Positions 42,830 to 51,923 of a stretch of 64,000 bases of DNA are shown here, piece after piece. The stretch lies in the NCBI RefSeq assembly GCF_015694725.1, contig NZ_JADQDQ010000004.1, forward strand, positions 469,362 through 533,361. Direction: 5' to 3'. The position numbers and the translations under genes were made by a program. This stretch comes from Hymenobacter jeongseonensis (GTDB lineage: Bacteria; Bacteroidota; Bacteroidia; Cytophagales; Hymenobacteraceae). Numbering within the stretch: position 1 is the first letter of the stretch; each line of letters opens with the position of its first letter. Below the pieces are notes generated by a model that saw nothing but the letters and a program-made list of their open reading frames with translations, had not been told where the DNA came from and ran no database searches.

Positions 42830-43090
42830 TTAGTTCTTCTTTTTCGATGGGAGATCCCGGACGCTGATTCGGAGGCCGTCAACGGGGCGTCCGGAGCGAC
42901 GAAAGGCAGCGGTGTCCATTTTCACGGCCGACCTCGACGCCATGCGCGGGGAAGCGGCGGCCCTTTTGGGGTGAGGGACTCCTTGCCCCGGGGGGCGTTT
43001 AGGTGCAGGAGTTGGCGTTGTTTGGGCGGAAGCAGGACCGCATAGGCCGAATAGCGTCATGCCCAGTAGGAAAAGGGGGGTGGGTTTCAT
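42830..43090 (-). CDS. Small exported protein of unknown function (cassette gene)
   Basis: 86 residues. Signal peptide MKPTPLFLLGMTLFGLCGPA cut after ASA, then a short Pro/Arg/Lys-rich chain ending RISVRDLPSKKKN. No fold is evident. Its stop lies 22 nt right of repeat copy 5. Confidence 0.5.
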   Translation of the reverse strand: MKPTPLFLLGMTLFGLCGPASAQTTPTPAPKRPPGQGVPHPKRAAASPRMASRSAVKMDTAAFRRSGRPVDGLRISVRDLPSKKKN

Positions 43091-43145
43091 AACCAGGGAA
43101 AAGGTGAATGAGTGAAGATACTGACCATGAGCTGTTATTGACCTT

Positions 43146-43193
43146 CATTCAAACGGTGGCGCCGTAAACAGCTCGGTTCAAAGTAAGGAGCGA
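43146..43193 (+). repeat. Array repeat copy 6 (long form)
   Basis: ATTCAAACGGTGGCGCCG, TAAACAGCTC, then GGTTCAAAGTAAGGAGCG. The stop codon of the next minus-strand gene (43194) follows directly. Confidence 0.75.
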
Positions 43194-43619
43194 CTAGTTG
43201 CCCTCCCCCTGCTTCGCGGGCCTGGCCAAGGCTTTTACGGCTTGTTTCCCGTTGGCGAACAGGGAGAAGAGCAGCGCCAGGTGGAGCAGCACGGGCCGCC
43301 ACAAAGCGGGGACGTGGTCGAGGCCGTACACGACGACGGCGTCCGGAACGGACCAGGCGTAGCGTACCCGGAGCACCGGCCCGACGAATTGGAATTTCTC
43401 ACCCGTCCATAACGGACGGGTCACGCAGACCCCGCGGTGCTCGAACGCGTTGAAAAACCGAATGTGCAGCGTTCCATTGGGCAAGAGACGCACCGCGGCG
43501 TCGGCCTCTTGGTACCACAGATGCAGCGCGTACGCGGGCCAGGTGCGGTCGGTCAGCCAGGCGCTGGCCCGCAGCAGCAGCACGAATCGAATCCAGGCGC
43601 CGGCGTTGCGTGGGCTCAT
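43194..43619 (-). CDS. Protein of unknown function (cassette gene)
   Basis: 141 residues. Two hydrophobic parts: WIRFVLLLRASAWLTD near the N-terminus and LWRPVLLHLALLFSLFANG near the C-terminus, with GTLHIRFFNAFEHRGVCVTR between. A membrane-associated protein with a central beta-type segment. I do not recognise it. The only repeat trace on its right is a degenerate GTTCCCTGAAACGG at about 43698. Confidence 0.5.
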   Translation of the reverse strand: MSPRNAGAWIRFVLLLRASAWLTDRTWPAYALHLWYQEADAAVRLLPNGTLHIRFFNAFEHRGVCVTRPLWTGEKFQFVGPVLRVRYAWSVPDAVVVYGLDHVPALWRPVLLHLALLFSLFANGKQAVKALARPAKQGEGN

Positions 43620-43771
43620 GGGAAGTCAAGCAGGGGCGGCGCCCCCGCGCCCGGGGACTGGACGGGCGCCGCCGGGGGGAGGGGGGCTTCGGGTGGGTTC
43701 CCTGAAACGGGGCGCAAAGCACCCGGCGTGCCCGCGCGACGGCCCCGCGTGGGCCTGCTCCTGCGGCCCGG

Positions 43772-44104
43772 TTAGGGCAGGGGGGCCACCAAGGACTCGA
43801 CCAGGACCGGACCGGGCGAAGCCCCGCCCAGGACCAGGGCGCGCCGCAAGTCCGCCCCGGCGTGGGCCACGAGCAGGGCCATGCCCCGCTTGGCGAAGGC
43901 CCCGTGGCAGGCACGCAGCACCCGGGCGGTGGCGCCGGCATCGGCTGCCGCCACCAAGCTGCAGTCGAGCCACACGCGGGGCGGGCCGCGGCGCCACGCC
44001 CGGTGCAAGGCCCGGGCCAGGGCGTGCGGGTCGGCCACCTGCCGCGCGCTGGCCACGATGAGCACATAGCGCCCGGGCAACGGGACGGGGTACACGGCCA
44101 ACAT
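43772..44104 (-). CDS. STAS-domain-like protein
   Basis: 110 residues. PPRVWLDCSLVAAADAGATA and ALLVAHAGADLRRALVLGG match the layout of STAS domains (anti-sigma-factor antagonists), including the strand ending LDCS before the phospho-site region. The usual DSSGL phosphoacceptor is DAGA, so the phosphorylatable Ser is missing. It could be a degenerate or non-phosphorylated STAS protein. It starts at ATG 44104, next to AT-rich intergenic DNA. Alternative overlapping frames here are shadows of high GC. Confidence 0.5.
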   Translation of the reverse strand: MLAVYPVPLPGRYVLIVASARQVADPHALARALHRAWRRGPPRVWLDCSLVAAADAGATARVLRACHGAFAKRGMALLVAHAGADLRRALVLGGASPGPVLVESLVAPLP

Positions 44105-44305
44105 GGGGCAAAGGGATGAACAATTAATTAAAACAATATCACATTCATTCGTAAAAAAGTTATATAATGTGTAGCTTACGCGTCCTTTCCCGAATCGGTT
44201 GCATGCCTGCGCGTGGCGATTCTCCGCCGGCGAGGCCCCGGGCCGGGCGCCGCTGGTTTGGTCCAAGAAGGAGATCCTGACAACGCATTTACCCCTGAAC
44301 GTGCG

Positions 44306-44578
44306 ATGAGCAACGCCTTGCAGCGCCTGGCCGGTTTCCGAAGCGACGCGTGCCTGGCGACGGTGGTCCGGTGCGGGCCCGCAGGGGAACTGGCCGTGTT
44401 CCGCAACGGCCGGTGCGTGGCCGCCATTGCGCTGAGTCCCCGGGAACGGGACGCCCTTCAACAGGCCCTGCCCGCGCCCCACAACCTGCACCCGCTGGGC
44501 GCATTCCGCCGGGCCTTGCAATCCGGCGGCTTGGCGCGTGACAACGGCCCCGTCGCACGGCGGGGCCGGCGCCGCTAG
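44306..44578 (+). CDS. Small protein of unknown function
   Basis: 90 residues, MSNALQRLAGFRSDACLATV, then VAAIALSPRERDALQQALPA and a basic tail RRGRRR. Upstream 44105-44305 is AT-rich with a TTATATAATG stretch that may be a promoter. The 3' end overlaps the next convergent open frame by 4 nt, so one of the two may not be real. No family recognised. Confidence 0.4.
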   Translation: MSNALQRLAGFRSDACLATVVRCGPAGELAVFRNGRCVAAIALSPRERDALQQALPAPHNLHPLGAFRRALQSGGLARDNGPVARRGRRR

Positions 44579-44973
44579 CGGAACTGGCGCAGGGTCGTTT
44601 GCAGCACGTTCACCAAACGGGCGTGCCGGTCGGCATCGGACCCCGGCGCCCGTTCGTGGGCCCAGGCCCGCAGCCGTTCCCGCACCAGCGGCAGGCCCGG
44701 GTGCTGCTCGGCGTCCAAGGCGTCCAACGCCGCCGTCAGGCGGCCCACTTGCTCGTACAAGCCGGCCGCCTCCGCGACCGTTCGGGTTTTTACGTCGTGC
44801 ACCTGGCGCAGGCAAAATCTTCGCCAAAGCCCGGCGCAACGGACCGGCCCGGTTCTCCATCCGGTTCGGTTGGGCGCCTGGTTTAATCCGAGTCGGTAGG
44901 CCCTTGGCCATCGCCCGGCAACGGACTGGGGCACCCGCAGGCGACGGGCCCGAGGAACAGGCGCAGAGGCCAA
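44575..44973 (-). CDS. Possible small helical protein, start uncertain
   Basis: The C-terminal part reads well: KTRTVAEAAGLYEQVGRLTA, LDALDAEQHPGLPLVRERL, and HARLVNVLQTTLRQFR, a helical bundle-like sequence. The N-terminal 55 residues (from a TTG at 44973) look non-coding; a GTG near 44803 may be the true start. Unknown function. Confidence 0.35.
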   Translation of the reverse strand: MASAPVPRARRLRVPQSVAGRWPRAYRLGLNQAPNRTGWRTGPVRCAGLWRRFCLRQVHDVKTRTVAEAAGLYEQVGRLTAALDALDAEQHPGLPLVRERLRAWAHERAPGSDADRHARLVNVLQTTLRQFR

Positions 44974-45095
44974 AGGCTATGCCTCTCTGCGCCTGACGGC
45001 CAGCTGGCAACTGGTGACTCAAGCCCGTTCCACCGGGGAGGAGGACTGGCCGAAACCAGGAAAACTGCCTTTCCCTTTACTTTAGGCCTTATTCC

Positions 45096-45125
45096 GTTTA
45101 CAAAAACGGTAGTATGAGCAAGAGA
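45096..45125 (+). repeat. Degenerate array repeat
   Basis: GTTTACAAAAACGGTAGT then ATGAGCAAGAG, resembling the left half of the repeat. It lies where a copy is expected, right of the 44575-44973 frame. Confidence 0.35.
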
Positions 45126-45129
45126 TGGT

Positions 45130-45594
45130 TTACTCGGCTCCGTAATCGTTGTTGAGGCAGCGCAGGCTTTTCACCGGCACCTCGACCAGGTGGCCCTGCG
45201 CATTCACCCCCCACGCCCGCAGCGGAAAGGGCAGATAGCGTTTCGGAGCGGCCGGCGCCCCCTGATACAAGACGAAATACAGCTGGGGCTTGCCGGTGGC
45301 GGCCGCGCAATAGGTGATGTCGACTTCGCGCCGCGGCGCGGCGGTGGTCACGCGCACCGTGTCGACGATCGCAAAGCGGGCCCGCTCCGTGCGGGCGGTG
45401 AGGCGCTGTTCGAAGGCCAGCACCAGCTGGCCGTTGCGGCACTGCTGCTGCGTCTGGGCGTAGCAGGCGAGGGCGTTGCCGCTGTCCTCCAGCAGCGCGG
45501 AACGGCAAGCGAAATACCCCGGCAGCACGAGGCGCGGCGGGCGGCGGGCACCGAAAGTGAGGAAGCAGAAGGGCAGCAGCAAGAGCACGCGCAT
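45130..45594 (-). CDS. Small exported protein of unknown function (cassette gene)
   Basis: 154 residues. Hydrophobic start MRVLLLLPFCFLTFGA as signal, then YFACRSALLEDSGNALACYA, QQQCRNGQLVLAF, CAAATGKPQLYFVLYQG and LRCLNNDYGAE; six Cys suggest disulfides in the periplasm. Unknown family. ATG 45594 is preferred to an upstream ATG at 45648, which is less signal-like. Repeat copy 7 is on its right. Confidence 0.55.
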   Translation of the reverse strand: MRVLLLLPFCFLTFGARRPPRLVLPGYFACRSALLEDSGNALACYAQTQQQCRNGQLVLAFEQRLTARTERARFAIVDTVRVTTAAPRREVDITYCAAATGKPQLYFVLYQGAPAAPKRYLPFPLRAWGVNAQGHLVEVPVKSLRCLNNDYGAE

Positions 45595-45662
45595 GGGCCG
45601 GGGGCAAGGGGAAGCGCAAGGTAGGGAGCGTAAGGGTAGAGCCGTCAAACGCTCTTCCTAAT

Positions 45663-45699
45663 GTTCAGCCAAACGGTCGGAATCGCGAAACGAGGGTTA
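45663..45699 (+). repeat. Array repeat copy 7
   Basis: GTTCAGCCAAACGGTCGG then AATCGCGAAACGAGGGTTA; the last three bases are the TAA of the next minus-strand gene. Confidence 0.85.
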
Positions 45700-46047
45700 C
45701 GGCATATTTGACCATGTAAACCATGCGCAGCCCACGAGGGCACATAGGAGGTTTACTGCCACGGCGCGCCACAACAACGGCTTCGGCCCGGCCCAACTGC
45801 CGGGACGGTGCCACCGACGAAAGAGCAAGCTGATGGCGGCGGTGGCCAGGGCCAGCACCAGTCCGAAGAGGCCCACCACGAGCAAACGCAGGGCAAGGGA
45901 GGGAAAGAACCCGGCTACTTGGTGCTGACGCACCAGGTCTTCCTGGGAGCCGAGCGTAAAGACGCTCCCGAACAAGGTCAGCAGGCCACTACCCAACAGC
46001 AGGACAGCACAGAAAAAGGGAAGCACCGCGGCAAGGATTCGACTCAT
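45697..46047 (-). CDS. Small membrane protein of unknown function (cassette gene)
   Basis: 116 residues. Three hydrophobic helices: AAVLPFFCAVLLLGSGLLTL, LRLLVVGLFGLVLALATAAI and VAVNLLCALVGCAWF. No motif recognised. Stop overlaps repeat copy 7; copy 8 lies on its right, 50 nt from the start ATG 46047. Confidence 0.55.
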   Translation of the reverse strand: MSRILAAVLPFFCAVLLLGSGLLTLFGSVFTLGSQEDLVRQHQVAGFFPSLALRLLVVGLFGLVLALATAAISLLFRRWHRPGSWAGPKPLLWRAVAVNLLCALVGCAWFTWSNMP

Positions 46048-46096
46048 TGACACTAATAAAACCGCCACTGGTGAAGTCGTAAGCAGGCAGCAAGTT

Positions 46097-46133
46097 GTTC
46101 AGGAAAAGGGTCGGAATAGCAAAACGAGGGTAA
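46097..46133 (+). repeat. Array repeat copy 8
   Basis: GTTCAGGAAAAGGGTCGG then AATAGCAAAACGAGGGTAA; the adjacent stop codon (46134) follows immediately. Confidence 0.85.
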
Positions 46134-46670
46134 TTAAATGCCCTCAGCACCCTCAAAGGGCGGGACTTGCAACTGCGGCCCGAAGCGTTGTTCCAAGTCC
46201 GTTAATCGCTCGGCTGTCAGGGCAACGGGGGCTACGTGCAGTTCGGTGCGGACCAGGTCGAGAAAGGCCTGCTCCTGGGCCGATGCCGGCGCGGGTGCTG
46301 CGGCATAGTACGCCAGGGTTGCGGGGGCATCGTAGGCCAGTTGTTCGAGTTCAAACCAGCCCGTCTGGCACCCAATGCTCAAGAACTCGGCCACCGTTTC
46401 GGCCACGACCAGGTTCGCCTCTGCCAGGGGCACGGTCATGACCACGGGGCCGTCGGCCGTCTCGTCGCGGGCGTTCAGCACACTGAAGTGGACGCCGTCG
46501 CCGCCCGTGCGCGCGAAGCTGAGCGTGTTGGTCGGCGTGCACTCGTAGCCCCCGTGTTCTACGGGCCGGACGGGTAGCAGGCCGCAATAGTCCACGTGGC
46601 GGAACGCTTGGCGCCCCCATCGAGCGGTTATGAGGTCGTCGAGCGCAAAAAACTCTTTGATTCGCAGCAT
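46134..46670 (-). CDS. Protein of unknown function (cassette gene)
   Basis: 178 residues, acidic and soluble, no signal peptide. Segments HGGYECTPTNTLSFARTGGD, GVHFSVLNARDETADGPVV and SIGCQTGWFELEQLAYD, then a long C-terminal helix region (TAERLTDLEQRFGP). Such acidic soluble proteins are sometimes immunity proteins, but I do not recognise one here. Right-hand repeat copy 9 is 78 nt upstream of its start. Confidence 0.5.
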   Translation of the reverse strand: MLRIKEFFALDDLITARWGRQAFRHVDYCGLLPVRPVEHGGYECTPTNTLSFARTGGDGVHFSVLNARDETADGPVVMTVPLAEANLVVAETVAEFLSIGCQTGWFELEQLAYDAPATLAYYAAAPAPASAQEQAFLDLVRTELHVAPVALTAERLTDLEQRFGPQLQVPPFEGAEGI

Positions 46671-46747
46671 CGCGTCACAGCAGGAAAAGGCACCCGATCA
46701 AAGAGGGCCAATGGGATGTAAGGTAGGGGTAAGGTCAGCTGAAATCT

Positions 46748-46786
46748 GTTCAGCAAAACGGTCCGAAAAGTGAAACGAGGCTTTCG
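46748..46786 (+). repeat. Array repeat copy 9
   Basis: GTTCAGCAAAACGGTCCG then AAAAGTGAAACGAGGCTTTC. Clear short form. Confidence 0.85.
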
Positions 46787-46827
46787 ATAAAGTCTCGCAT
46801 ACTGGGCCCAAGGAGGCGCTCAACGGC

Positions 46828-47376
46828 TTAGGGCTGCTTCTTTACCGGAATGGTCACGGGTACCGTAAAGCTCACGGCCACCGGCTGCCCCCCTCTCCGA
46901 CCGGGGACAAAACGCGGAAGCTGCCGCATCGTCGCCAGGACGGCGGAATCCACGTCGGCCCGTAGCCCCTTCAGAATCTGCGGATGGCGGACCCGGCCTT
47001 CTTTATCGACCTCGAACGACACATACACGCGGCCGACGGGGGCAGCCGGTGGCACGACCAAACGCCGGTGGATGGCGGCAACACTAGCGCGCGCTCCTTC
47101 CTGACCGTTTAGGGTTGGCATGTGTTCCACATGGACGTAAACCTGATTGGGGTCGACCGGCTGAGCAGGGAACTCATTACGAAGCGGCCCGGGTCCGGGA
47201 CACTCTATTTGGGTTCCGTAGTCAGGCCCTTGTTCACCAGAAGTAAGCTTTTTTGTTACCGGAGGCCGCACCACGACCGGCTTGCTCGCGCGTTTTTTGG
47301 GCGGCGTCTGGGCCATGGCGGTGCTACCCACTAGGGCAACCAACAGCGAAGCGCAGTAAGCATACTTCCGGTTCAT
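46828..47376 (-). CDS. Exported protein with TonB-like C-terminal domain (cassette gene)
   Basis: 182 residues. Signal peptide MNRKYAYCASLLVALVGSTA cut after AMA, a Pro/Lys-rich linker, then a TonB-type C-terminal domain (VGRVYVSFEVDKEGRVRH, QILKGLRADVDSAVLATM, FTVPVTIPVKKQP). It lacks the N-terminal membrane anchor of genuine TonB, so it may be a secreted TonB-CTD protein. It is a cassette-array gene; copy 10 follows on its right. Confidence 0.6.
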   Translation of the reverse strand: MNRKYAYCASLLVALVGSTAMAQTPPKKRASKPVVVRPPVTKKLTSGEQGPDYGTQIECPGPGPLRNEFPAQPVDPNQVYVHVEHMPTLNGQEGARASVAAIHRRLVVPPAAPVGRVYVSFEVDKEGRVRHPQILKGLRADVDSAVLATMRQLPRFVPGRRGGQPVAVSFTVPVTIPVKKQP

Positions 47377-47425
47377 AGGGAGGGACGGGTTAACCGCTGG
47401 CGAGGATGAACTACACAACGCAAAA

Positions 47426-47461
47426 GTTCAGCCAAACGGTCCGAACCGCAAAAGGCGCAGG
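47426..47461 (+). repeat. Array repeat copy 10
   Basis: GTTCAGCCAAACGGTCCG then AACCGCAAAAGGCGCAGG. Confidence 0.8.
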
Positions 47462-47479
47462 TGTTCTGTCTGCTCCCCT

Positions 47480-47644
47480 TCAGCGCTCCAAGTACGCCCG
47501 CACGTCGGCGGCCAAGGGGCCGACGGCCAGCACGGCGTTGCGCAGGCGGGTTTCGGTGCAGTTCAGGGTTTGGCACCAGTAGTTGACTTCCACCGTGGAA
47601 GCGAGGTGGACGCGCGTGGCGTCAGCCGGAGGAGAAGGGAGCAT
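47480..47644 (-). CDS. DUF3606-like small protein (cassette gene)
   Basis: 54 residues: MLPSPPADATRVHLASTVEV, then NYWCQTLNCTETRLRNAVLA and VGPLAADVRAYLER. The V-x-YW-C/T-x-x-L-x-x-TE-x-x-L-x-x-AV-x-x-VG pattern is that of DUF3606 proteins. It is a short cytosolic helix-turn-helix-like protein of unknown role. ATG at 47644. Copy 10 lies to its left and copy 11 to its right. Confidence 0.7.
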   Translation of the reverse strand: MLPSPPADATRVHLASTVEVNYWCQTLNCTETRLRNAVLAVGPLAADVRAYLER

Positions 47645-47679
47645 GCCCGCTATACGCAAGGGCGCAAAAAAACAGGGAG

Positions 47680-47711
47680 TTTTCAGCGAAACGGTGATTT
47701 ACGGGGCACGA
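47680..47711 (+). repeat. Array repeat copy 11 (weaker)
   Basis: TTTTCAGCGAAACGGTGA then TTTACGGGGCACG. Left half conserved, right half diverged. Confidence 0.55.
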
Positions 47712-47838
47712 TTCTTTTTTTGAGGCCCGCGGCGCTGCAACGTTTTGGGCCCGTGGGCCTCTTTGGTGTAGGGACGCGACGGCAGGCGGTAAGCCACGGC
47801 AGGCTCCCGCGTCGCGTTGAGGCGAAAGGAGCCGAGCC

Positions 47839-48063
47839 ATGCAAGTACCCCCGTTTTATTCCCCCTGGCGCGGCCTGGCCCTGCGCGACGTCTGGCACGA
47901 CAACGACGCCTGCTTTGTGGCCAAAAGCATCCCGCCCCTGCACCGGCTCCCCGGCACGGGACCCACCGGGCGCGCGCGGTGCGAGTACTGCGCCCTGCTC
48001 ACCGGCGCCGCGGTGCCCACCGGGTTCCGGAAGTTTTGGCCCCGGTGGGCCCGCCACCGCTGA
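47839..48063 (+). CDS. Small protein of unknown function (cassette gene)
   Basis: 74 residues, MQVPPFYSPWRGLALRDVWH, a C-x-x-C pair in RCEYCALL and basic end FWPRWARHR. It could bind a metal. Very GC-rich; no family recognised. Long repeat copy 12 follows on its right, 42 nt after the stop. Confidence 0.45.
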   Translation: MQVPPFYSPWRGLALRDVWHDNDACFVAKSIPPLHRLPGTGPTGRARCEYCALLTGAAVPTGFRKFWPRWARHR

Positions 48064-48104
48064 CCCGGCGCCGACCCGCCCATAGTTAACGTCTCAGAAA
48101 AGAG

Positions 48105-48155
48105 GTTTAGCCTAACGGTCGTGCCGTAAACGCGCTCCGTTCAAAATTAGGAGCG
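48105..48155 (+). repeat. Array repeat copy 12 (long form)
   Basis: GTTTAGCCTAACGGTCGTG, CCGTAAACGCG, then CTCCGTTCAAAATTAGGAG. It includes a CGCTCC/GGAGCG hairpin around the GTTCAAAATTA. Confidence 0.8.
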
Positions 48156-48186
48156 TAATTATGCCCATTCTATCAGCCGACAAGGA

Positions 48187-48573
48187 ATGAGCACTTGGCA
48201 ACAGGATGTAGTGGAAATACTGGGAGCCTTCAAGGAGGAATCGGCCTTTGGCGGAGAAGTCCTGCTTCACCTAAACGGGGAGCAGCTTCGTGTAGGGTTT
48301 AACGTCAACGAACGCGCCTACATGCTATTAAAAAAGCTGGCTTCGTTTCAACCGTTTGAATCAGTCGCAGCGGGTAAGTACCACTATTTCTTTGCCGGCA
48401 GTTACCGCCAGATAGGCGAGGATACGGTGATGACAGGCATCCAAGTCGTTCAGGACCGACGGCACAAAAAGTTTGAAATAGAATTGACCAAAGGCTTGCT
48501 GGCCAACTTGCAGTGGCTACAAGAAATCAGCAGTAAAGAGCAGGTAGAACACCTACTCCGCGTAAGTGGGTAA
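48187..48573 (+). CDS. Small soluble protein of unknown function (cassette gene)
   Basis: 128 residues, no signal peptide. MSTWQQDVVEILGAFKEESA, VLLHLNGEQLRVGFNVNER, YHYFFAGSYRQIGEDT and FEIELTKGLLANLQWLQEI; an alternating beta/alpha pattern. No family recognised. The right side is repeat copy 13, interrupted by a MITE. Confidence 0.6.
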   Translation: MSTWQQDVVEILGAFKEESAFGGEVLLHLNGEQLRVGFNVNERAYMLLKKLASFQPFESVAAGKYHYFFAGSYRQIGEDTVMTGIQVVQDRRHKKFEIELTKGLLANLQWLQEISSKEQVEHLLRVSG

Positions 48574-48582
48574 AGGAGCCCA

Positions 48583-48768
48583 GTTCACGCAAACGGTCGT
48601 GGCTGTTGCAGAACTGCCTAAGCGGGCATTTCCCACCGGTTTCCTGGGGCATCAACGACTGGGATAAGCCGCTGAAGCCCCGTTTTCGGCCGTGCGCCCT
48701 GGCGGTTGCTCGGCGATGCGTGCACTCGGTGAGTTCTGCAACAGCCACGGTCGGAAGGGCAACAAAGG
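48583..48768 (+). repeat. Array repeat copy 13, split by a MITE
   Basis: GTTCACGCAAACGGTC (48583-48598), then a 150-bp insert, then GGTCGGAAGGGCAACAAAGG (48749-48768). Removing the insert and one GGTC restores a normal short-form repeat. Confidence 0.75.
48599..48748. mobile_element. 150-bp MITE inserted in repeat copy 13
   Basis: Perfect 17-bp terminal inverted repeats GTGGCTGTTGCAGAACT and its complement, flanked on both sides by GGTC (48595-48598 and 48749-48752), a likely 4-bp target duplication. The end sequence resembles IS5-type ends. There is no transposase gene. A sister element is at 63741-63889. Confidence 0.75.
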
Positions 48769-48830
48769 GATTGAACAATAAATACCTGTTTTTCGCGACG
48801 TAACTGACATGGCAGTAAAATAGACACCAG

Positions 48831-51800
48831 CTATGGATTCGTCTTGGTGCCTTCTTTCCGCCCAAACGCCCAGTATAGGGCCGGCATGCCCAGCAGATTC
48901 AGCACCGTGGAAGTAACCACCCCACCCAGAATCACGACCGACATGGGGTGCTCTATTTCCGAGCCCGGCTCGTTGCCGGCCAGAATAATGGGCAGCAGGG
49001 CCAGCACCGAGGTCAGGGCGGTCATGATGATGGGCGAAATCCGTTCCAGCGAGCCGCGGATGACCAGCTCTTTGCTGAAGGACATGCCCTCGTCGCGCTC
49101 CAGGTGCTGGTAGTGGCTGACGAGCATAATGCTGTTGCGCGCCGCTACGCCCAGCACCGTGATGAAGCCCACGATGGAACCCAGCGACAGCACCCCGCCG
49201 GTGAGAAACGCCGCCAGCAGGCAGCCCGACACGGCGAAGAACAAGCTTAGCAAGCCCAGCGTGGCCAGGCGGAAGGTGCCAAAATCGGTGTAGAGCACCA
49301 GGAAAATACCGATGAGTGAGAGGCTCACTAGCAGCGCCATGCGGTTCTGGGAGGCCTGCCGCTCGGCGTACTCGCCCAGGATTTCGGGGTGGTAGCCATT
49401 GCCGAACGCTACGCCGTCCACCTGCGCCTGCACGTCGCGGGCGACGGAGCCCAGGTCCCGGCCCCGCACATTTAGCGTCACGTCGATGCGGCGGGAGGAG
49501 GCTTCGCGGGTGATTTCGTTGGGCGTGGGCACGATGCGCACATCGGCCACCTCGCGCAGGGGTACCGCCCCGCCGCCGGGCAAGCCGATGAGCAGCTCGC
49601 GCACGGCCCCGAAGTCGGAGCGCACGGCCGGCTGGCCCCACACGGCTACGTCAAAAATCTTCTGCTCCTGGTAGATTTCACCCACCTTGCGGCCTTTCAC
49701 CAGCGTGCTGATGGCCTGGAGCACGGTGCCGGGATTCAGGCCGAAGCGGGCGGCTGCTTCCGGCTTAATTTTCACCTGAATCTGGGGCACCAGGGTCTGT
49801 TGCTGCACTTTCAGGTCCACTACGCCGTCCACGCCTTCCAGCTGGGTGCCCACTTCCTTGGCCTTGGTATAGAGTTGGTCGAGGTCGGGGCCGAAGATGC
49901 GCACGACGATGGTGGCCGAGGTGCCGGTGAGTACTTCTTTGATGCGTTCGCGCAGGTACGTCAGCAGGTCGCGGTAGAGGCCGGGGTAGCCGTCCACTAC
50001 CTCCTGGATTTTGGCCACGGTCTGCTCGTAGTCAACCTTGGGGTCGACGGAAATCCACAGCTCGGTGAAGTTCGGGCCCACCACCTCGTCGGCGACTTCG
50101 GCCCGGCCGATGTGGGCGCCGAAGTTGCGCACACCCGGGATGGCGCGGAGCTCTTTACTGGCCCGCACCGTGATGCGCGACATGGCCTGCAGCGAGGTGC
50201 CGGGTTTCTCCACCCAGTGCATCAGAAAGTCGTATTCCTTGAAATTGGGCAGGAATTCCTGGCCGAAAAACGGCAGCGTGAGCAGGGACACCACGGCCAC
50301 GCCGGTCAGCGACCACGCCACCCGCTTGGGCCCGGCCAGCAGGCCGGGCAGCACGCGGGCGTAGTGGCGCTTGAGCCAGGCCACGACCGGCGAATCCTTC
50401 GATTCTTTCGATTCCTTTTCGGCGGCTTTGGGCAGTAGAACCAGCGCCAAGGCCGGCGTTAAGGTCAAGGCGACGGCTAGCGAGGCAAGGATGGCCAGCA
50501 CGTAGGCAAAAGCCAGCGGCTGGAAAAAGGCGCCCGATAAACCCGGCAGCAGGAAGATGGGCAGCAGCACCAGCGCCACGATGACCGACCCGTAAATCAC
50601 GGCCGAGCGCACCTCCATGCTGGCCTCGAATACCACCGCAAAGGCGGTTTTGGGCGAGCCCGCCGCGTGGTTCAAGCGCAGCCGGCGCATGATGTTTTCC
50701 ACGTCGATGATGGCGTCGTCGACCACCTCGCCCAGGGCAATGATGAGGCCGGCCAGCACCATGGTGTCGATGGTTTTGCCGGAATAGCGCAGGGCCAGCG
50801 CCGCCGCAATCAGCGAAGTTGGCAACGCCAGGGCACTGATCAGGGCCGTACGCCATTCATAAAGGAAAAACAGAAGCACCAGTATCACCAGCACGCAGCC
50901 GATGAGCAGCGACCGGTTCAGGTTGCGGAGCGACATTTCAATGAAGGTCGCGGGCCGGAAGATGGTCGAGTCAATGTCCAAGCCCTTCAACCCCGGCCGC
51001 ATGGCGTTCAGCGCTGCTTCCACCTGTCGCGTCACCTCCAGGGTGTTGGCGCCGGGCTGTTTCTCCACGATGAGCAGCAGGCCGGGGCCATCGTTAATCA
51101 CGGCATCGCCAATGGGCGCGGGGAAGCCCTCCACCACCTGCGCTACTTCGCCCAGTTTCAGGCTCACGCCGTTGCGGAAGGTTACCGGCATATGGGCCAG
51201 GTCGGCGGCGGTTTGGATGGCGGAGCTCTGCGACACGGCCAGCCGCTGGTTGGGCGAGTCGATGAAGCCGCCGCCGGCCAGGGTGGTGGCGTCGGCGGCC
51301 GCCTTCTCCACCTCGGCCAGCGTGAGGCCCAGGGTGCGCAGCTGCTCGGGGTTCACCAGCACCTGCAACTGCCGGTCGCGCTGCCCCCAAATGGCCACGT
51401 TGGCCACACCGGGCACGGCCATCAGGCGCGGCCGGATGCTCCAGCGGGCCAGGGTCGTCATCTCCACTTGGGTCAGGCTGTCCGACGACACGCCAATTTT
51501 CAGCACCCGGCTGGTTGACGAGAGCGGCGAGAGCATCACCGGCGGCCGGGCCACGCCGGGCAGCGTGGGCGCCACCCGCGCCAGCCGCTCCTGCACCGCC
51601 TGCCGGGCGTTGTTGATGTCAATGCCCTGCGGAAAGTACAGCACCACCGACGACAGGCCCAGCACCGATTTCGAACGGATTTTCTTGACCTCGGGCGTGC
51701 CGTTCAGGGCGTTTTCCAAGGGCACGCTCACCAGGGCTTCTACTTCGGCCGTGCTCAGGCCGGGCGCTTCGGTCTGCACCTCCACGTAGGGCGGCGCAAA

Positions 51801-51920
51801 CTCCGGAAATACATCCAGCGGGGTGTTGCGCACCACCTGCAGGCCCGCCACCAGCAGCACCCCGAATAACACTACTATCACGAGGCGCAATCGCAGCGCC
51901 GATTCGATTAGCCACTTCAT
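48831..51920 (-). CDS. HME-type RND efflux transporter (CusA/CzcA-like)
   Basis: 1029 residues. Inner-membrane RND pump with 12 helices and two large periplasmic loops. The motif [16 protein letters not shown] in helix 4 has the Asp pair typical of heavy-metal RND pumps. [20 protein letters not shown] and [20 protein letters not shown] are HME signatures. It uses proton motive force to push metal ions (Cu/Ag or Zn/Co/Cd) out through the adaptor and channel encoded behind it. Specific metal cannot be read. It begins 4 nt from the adaptor gene. Confidence 0.92.
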   Translation of the reverse strand: MKWLIESALRLRLVIVVLFGVLLVAGLQVVRNTPLDVFPEFAPPYVEVQTEAPGLSTAEVEALVSVPLENALNGTPEVKKIRSKSVLGLSSVVLYFPQGIDINNARQAVQERLARVAPTLPGVARPPVMLSPLSSTSRVLKIGVSSDSLTQVEMTTLARWSIRPRLMAVPGVANVAIWGQRDRQLQVLVNPEQLRTLGLTLAEVEKAAADATTLAGGGFIDSPNQRLAVSQSSAIQTAADLAHMPVTFRNGVSLKLGEVAQVVEGFPAPIGDAVINDGPGLLLIVEKQPGANTLEVTRQVEAALNAMRPGLKGLDIDSTIFRPATFIEMSLRNLNRSLLIGCVLVILVLLFFLYEWRTALISALALPTSLIAAALALRYSGKTIDTMVLAGLIIALGEVVDDAIIDVENIMRRLRLNHAAGSPKTAFAVVFEASMEVRSAVIYGSVIVALVLLPIFLLPGLSGAFFQPLAFAYVLAILASLAVALTLTPALALVLLPKAAEKESKESKDSPVVAWLKRHYARVLPGLLAGPKRVAWSLTGVAVVSLLTLPFFGQEFLPNFKEYDFLMHWVEKPGTSLQAMSRITVRASKELRAIPGVRNFGAHIGRAEVADEVVGPNFTELWISVDPKVDYEQTVAKIQEVVDGYPGLYRDLLTYLRERIKEVLTGTSATIVVRIFGPDLDQLYTKAKEVGTQLEGVDGVVDLKVQQQTLVPQIQVKIKPEAAARFGLNPGTVLQAISTLVKGRKVGEIYQEQKIFDVAVWGQPAVRSDFGAVRELLIGLPGGGAVPLREVADVRIVPTPNEITREASSRRIDVTLNVRGRDLGSVARDVQAQVDGVAFGNGYHPEILGEYAERQASQNRMALLVSLSLIGIFLVLYTDFGTFRLATLGLLSLFFAVSGCLLAAFLTGGVLSLGSIVGFITVLGVAARNSIMLVSHYQHLERDEGMSFSKELVIRGSLERISPIIMTALTSVLALLPIILAGNEPGSEIEHPMSVVILGGVVTSTVLNLLGMPALYWAFGRKEGTKTNP

Positions 51921-51923
51921 CGC

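Noticed and set aside
44213..44996. Several overlapping high-GC open frames on both strands
   Set aside because: Only 44306-44578 and the 3' part of 44575-44973 have protein-like composition; the rest are shadows.
41101..48768. Repeats as classical integron attC sites
   Set aside because: Integron sites run RYYYAAC to GTTRRRY; these run GTT-arm to AAC-arm, the opposite polarity, and no integrase gene is in the window. Only the cassette-like layout is kept as a finding.
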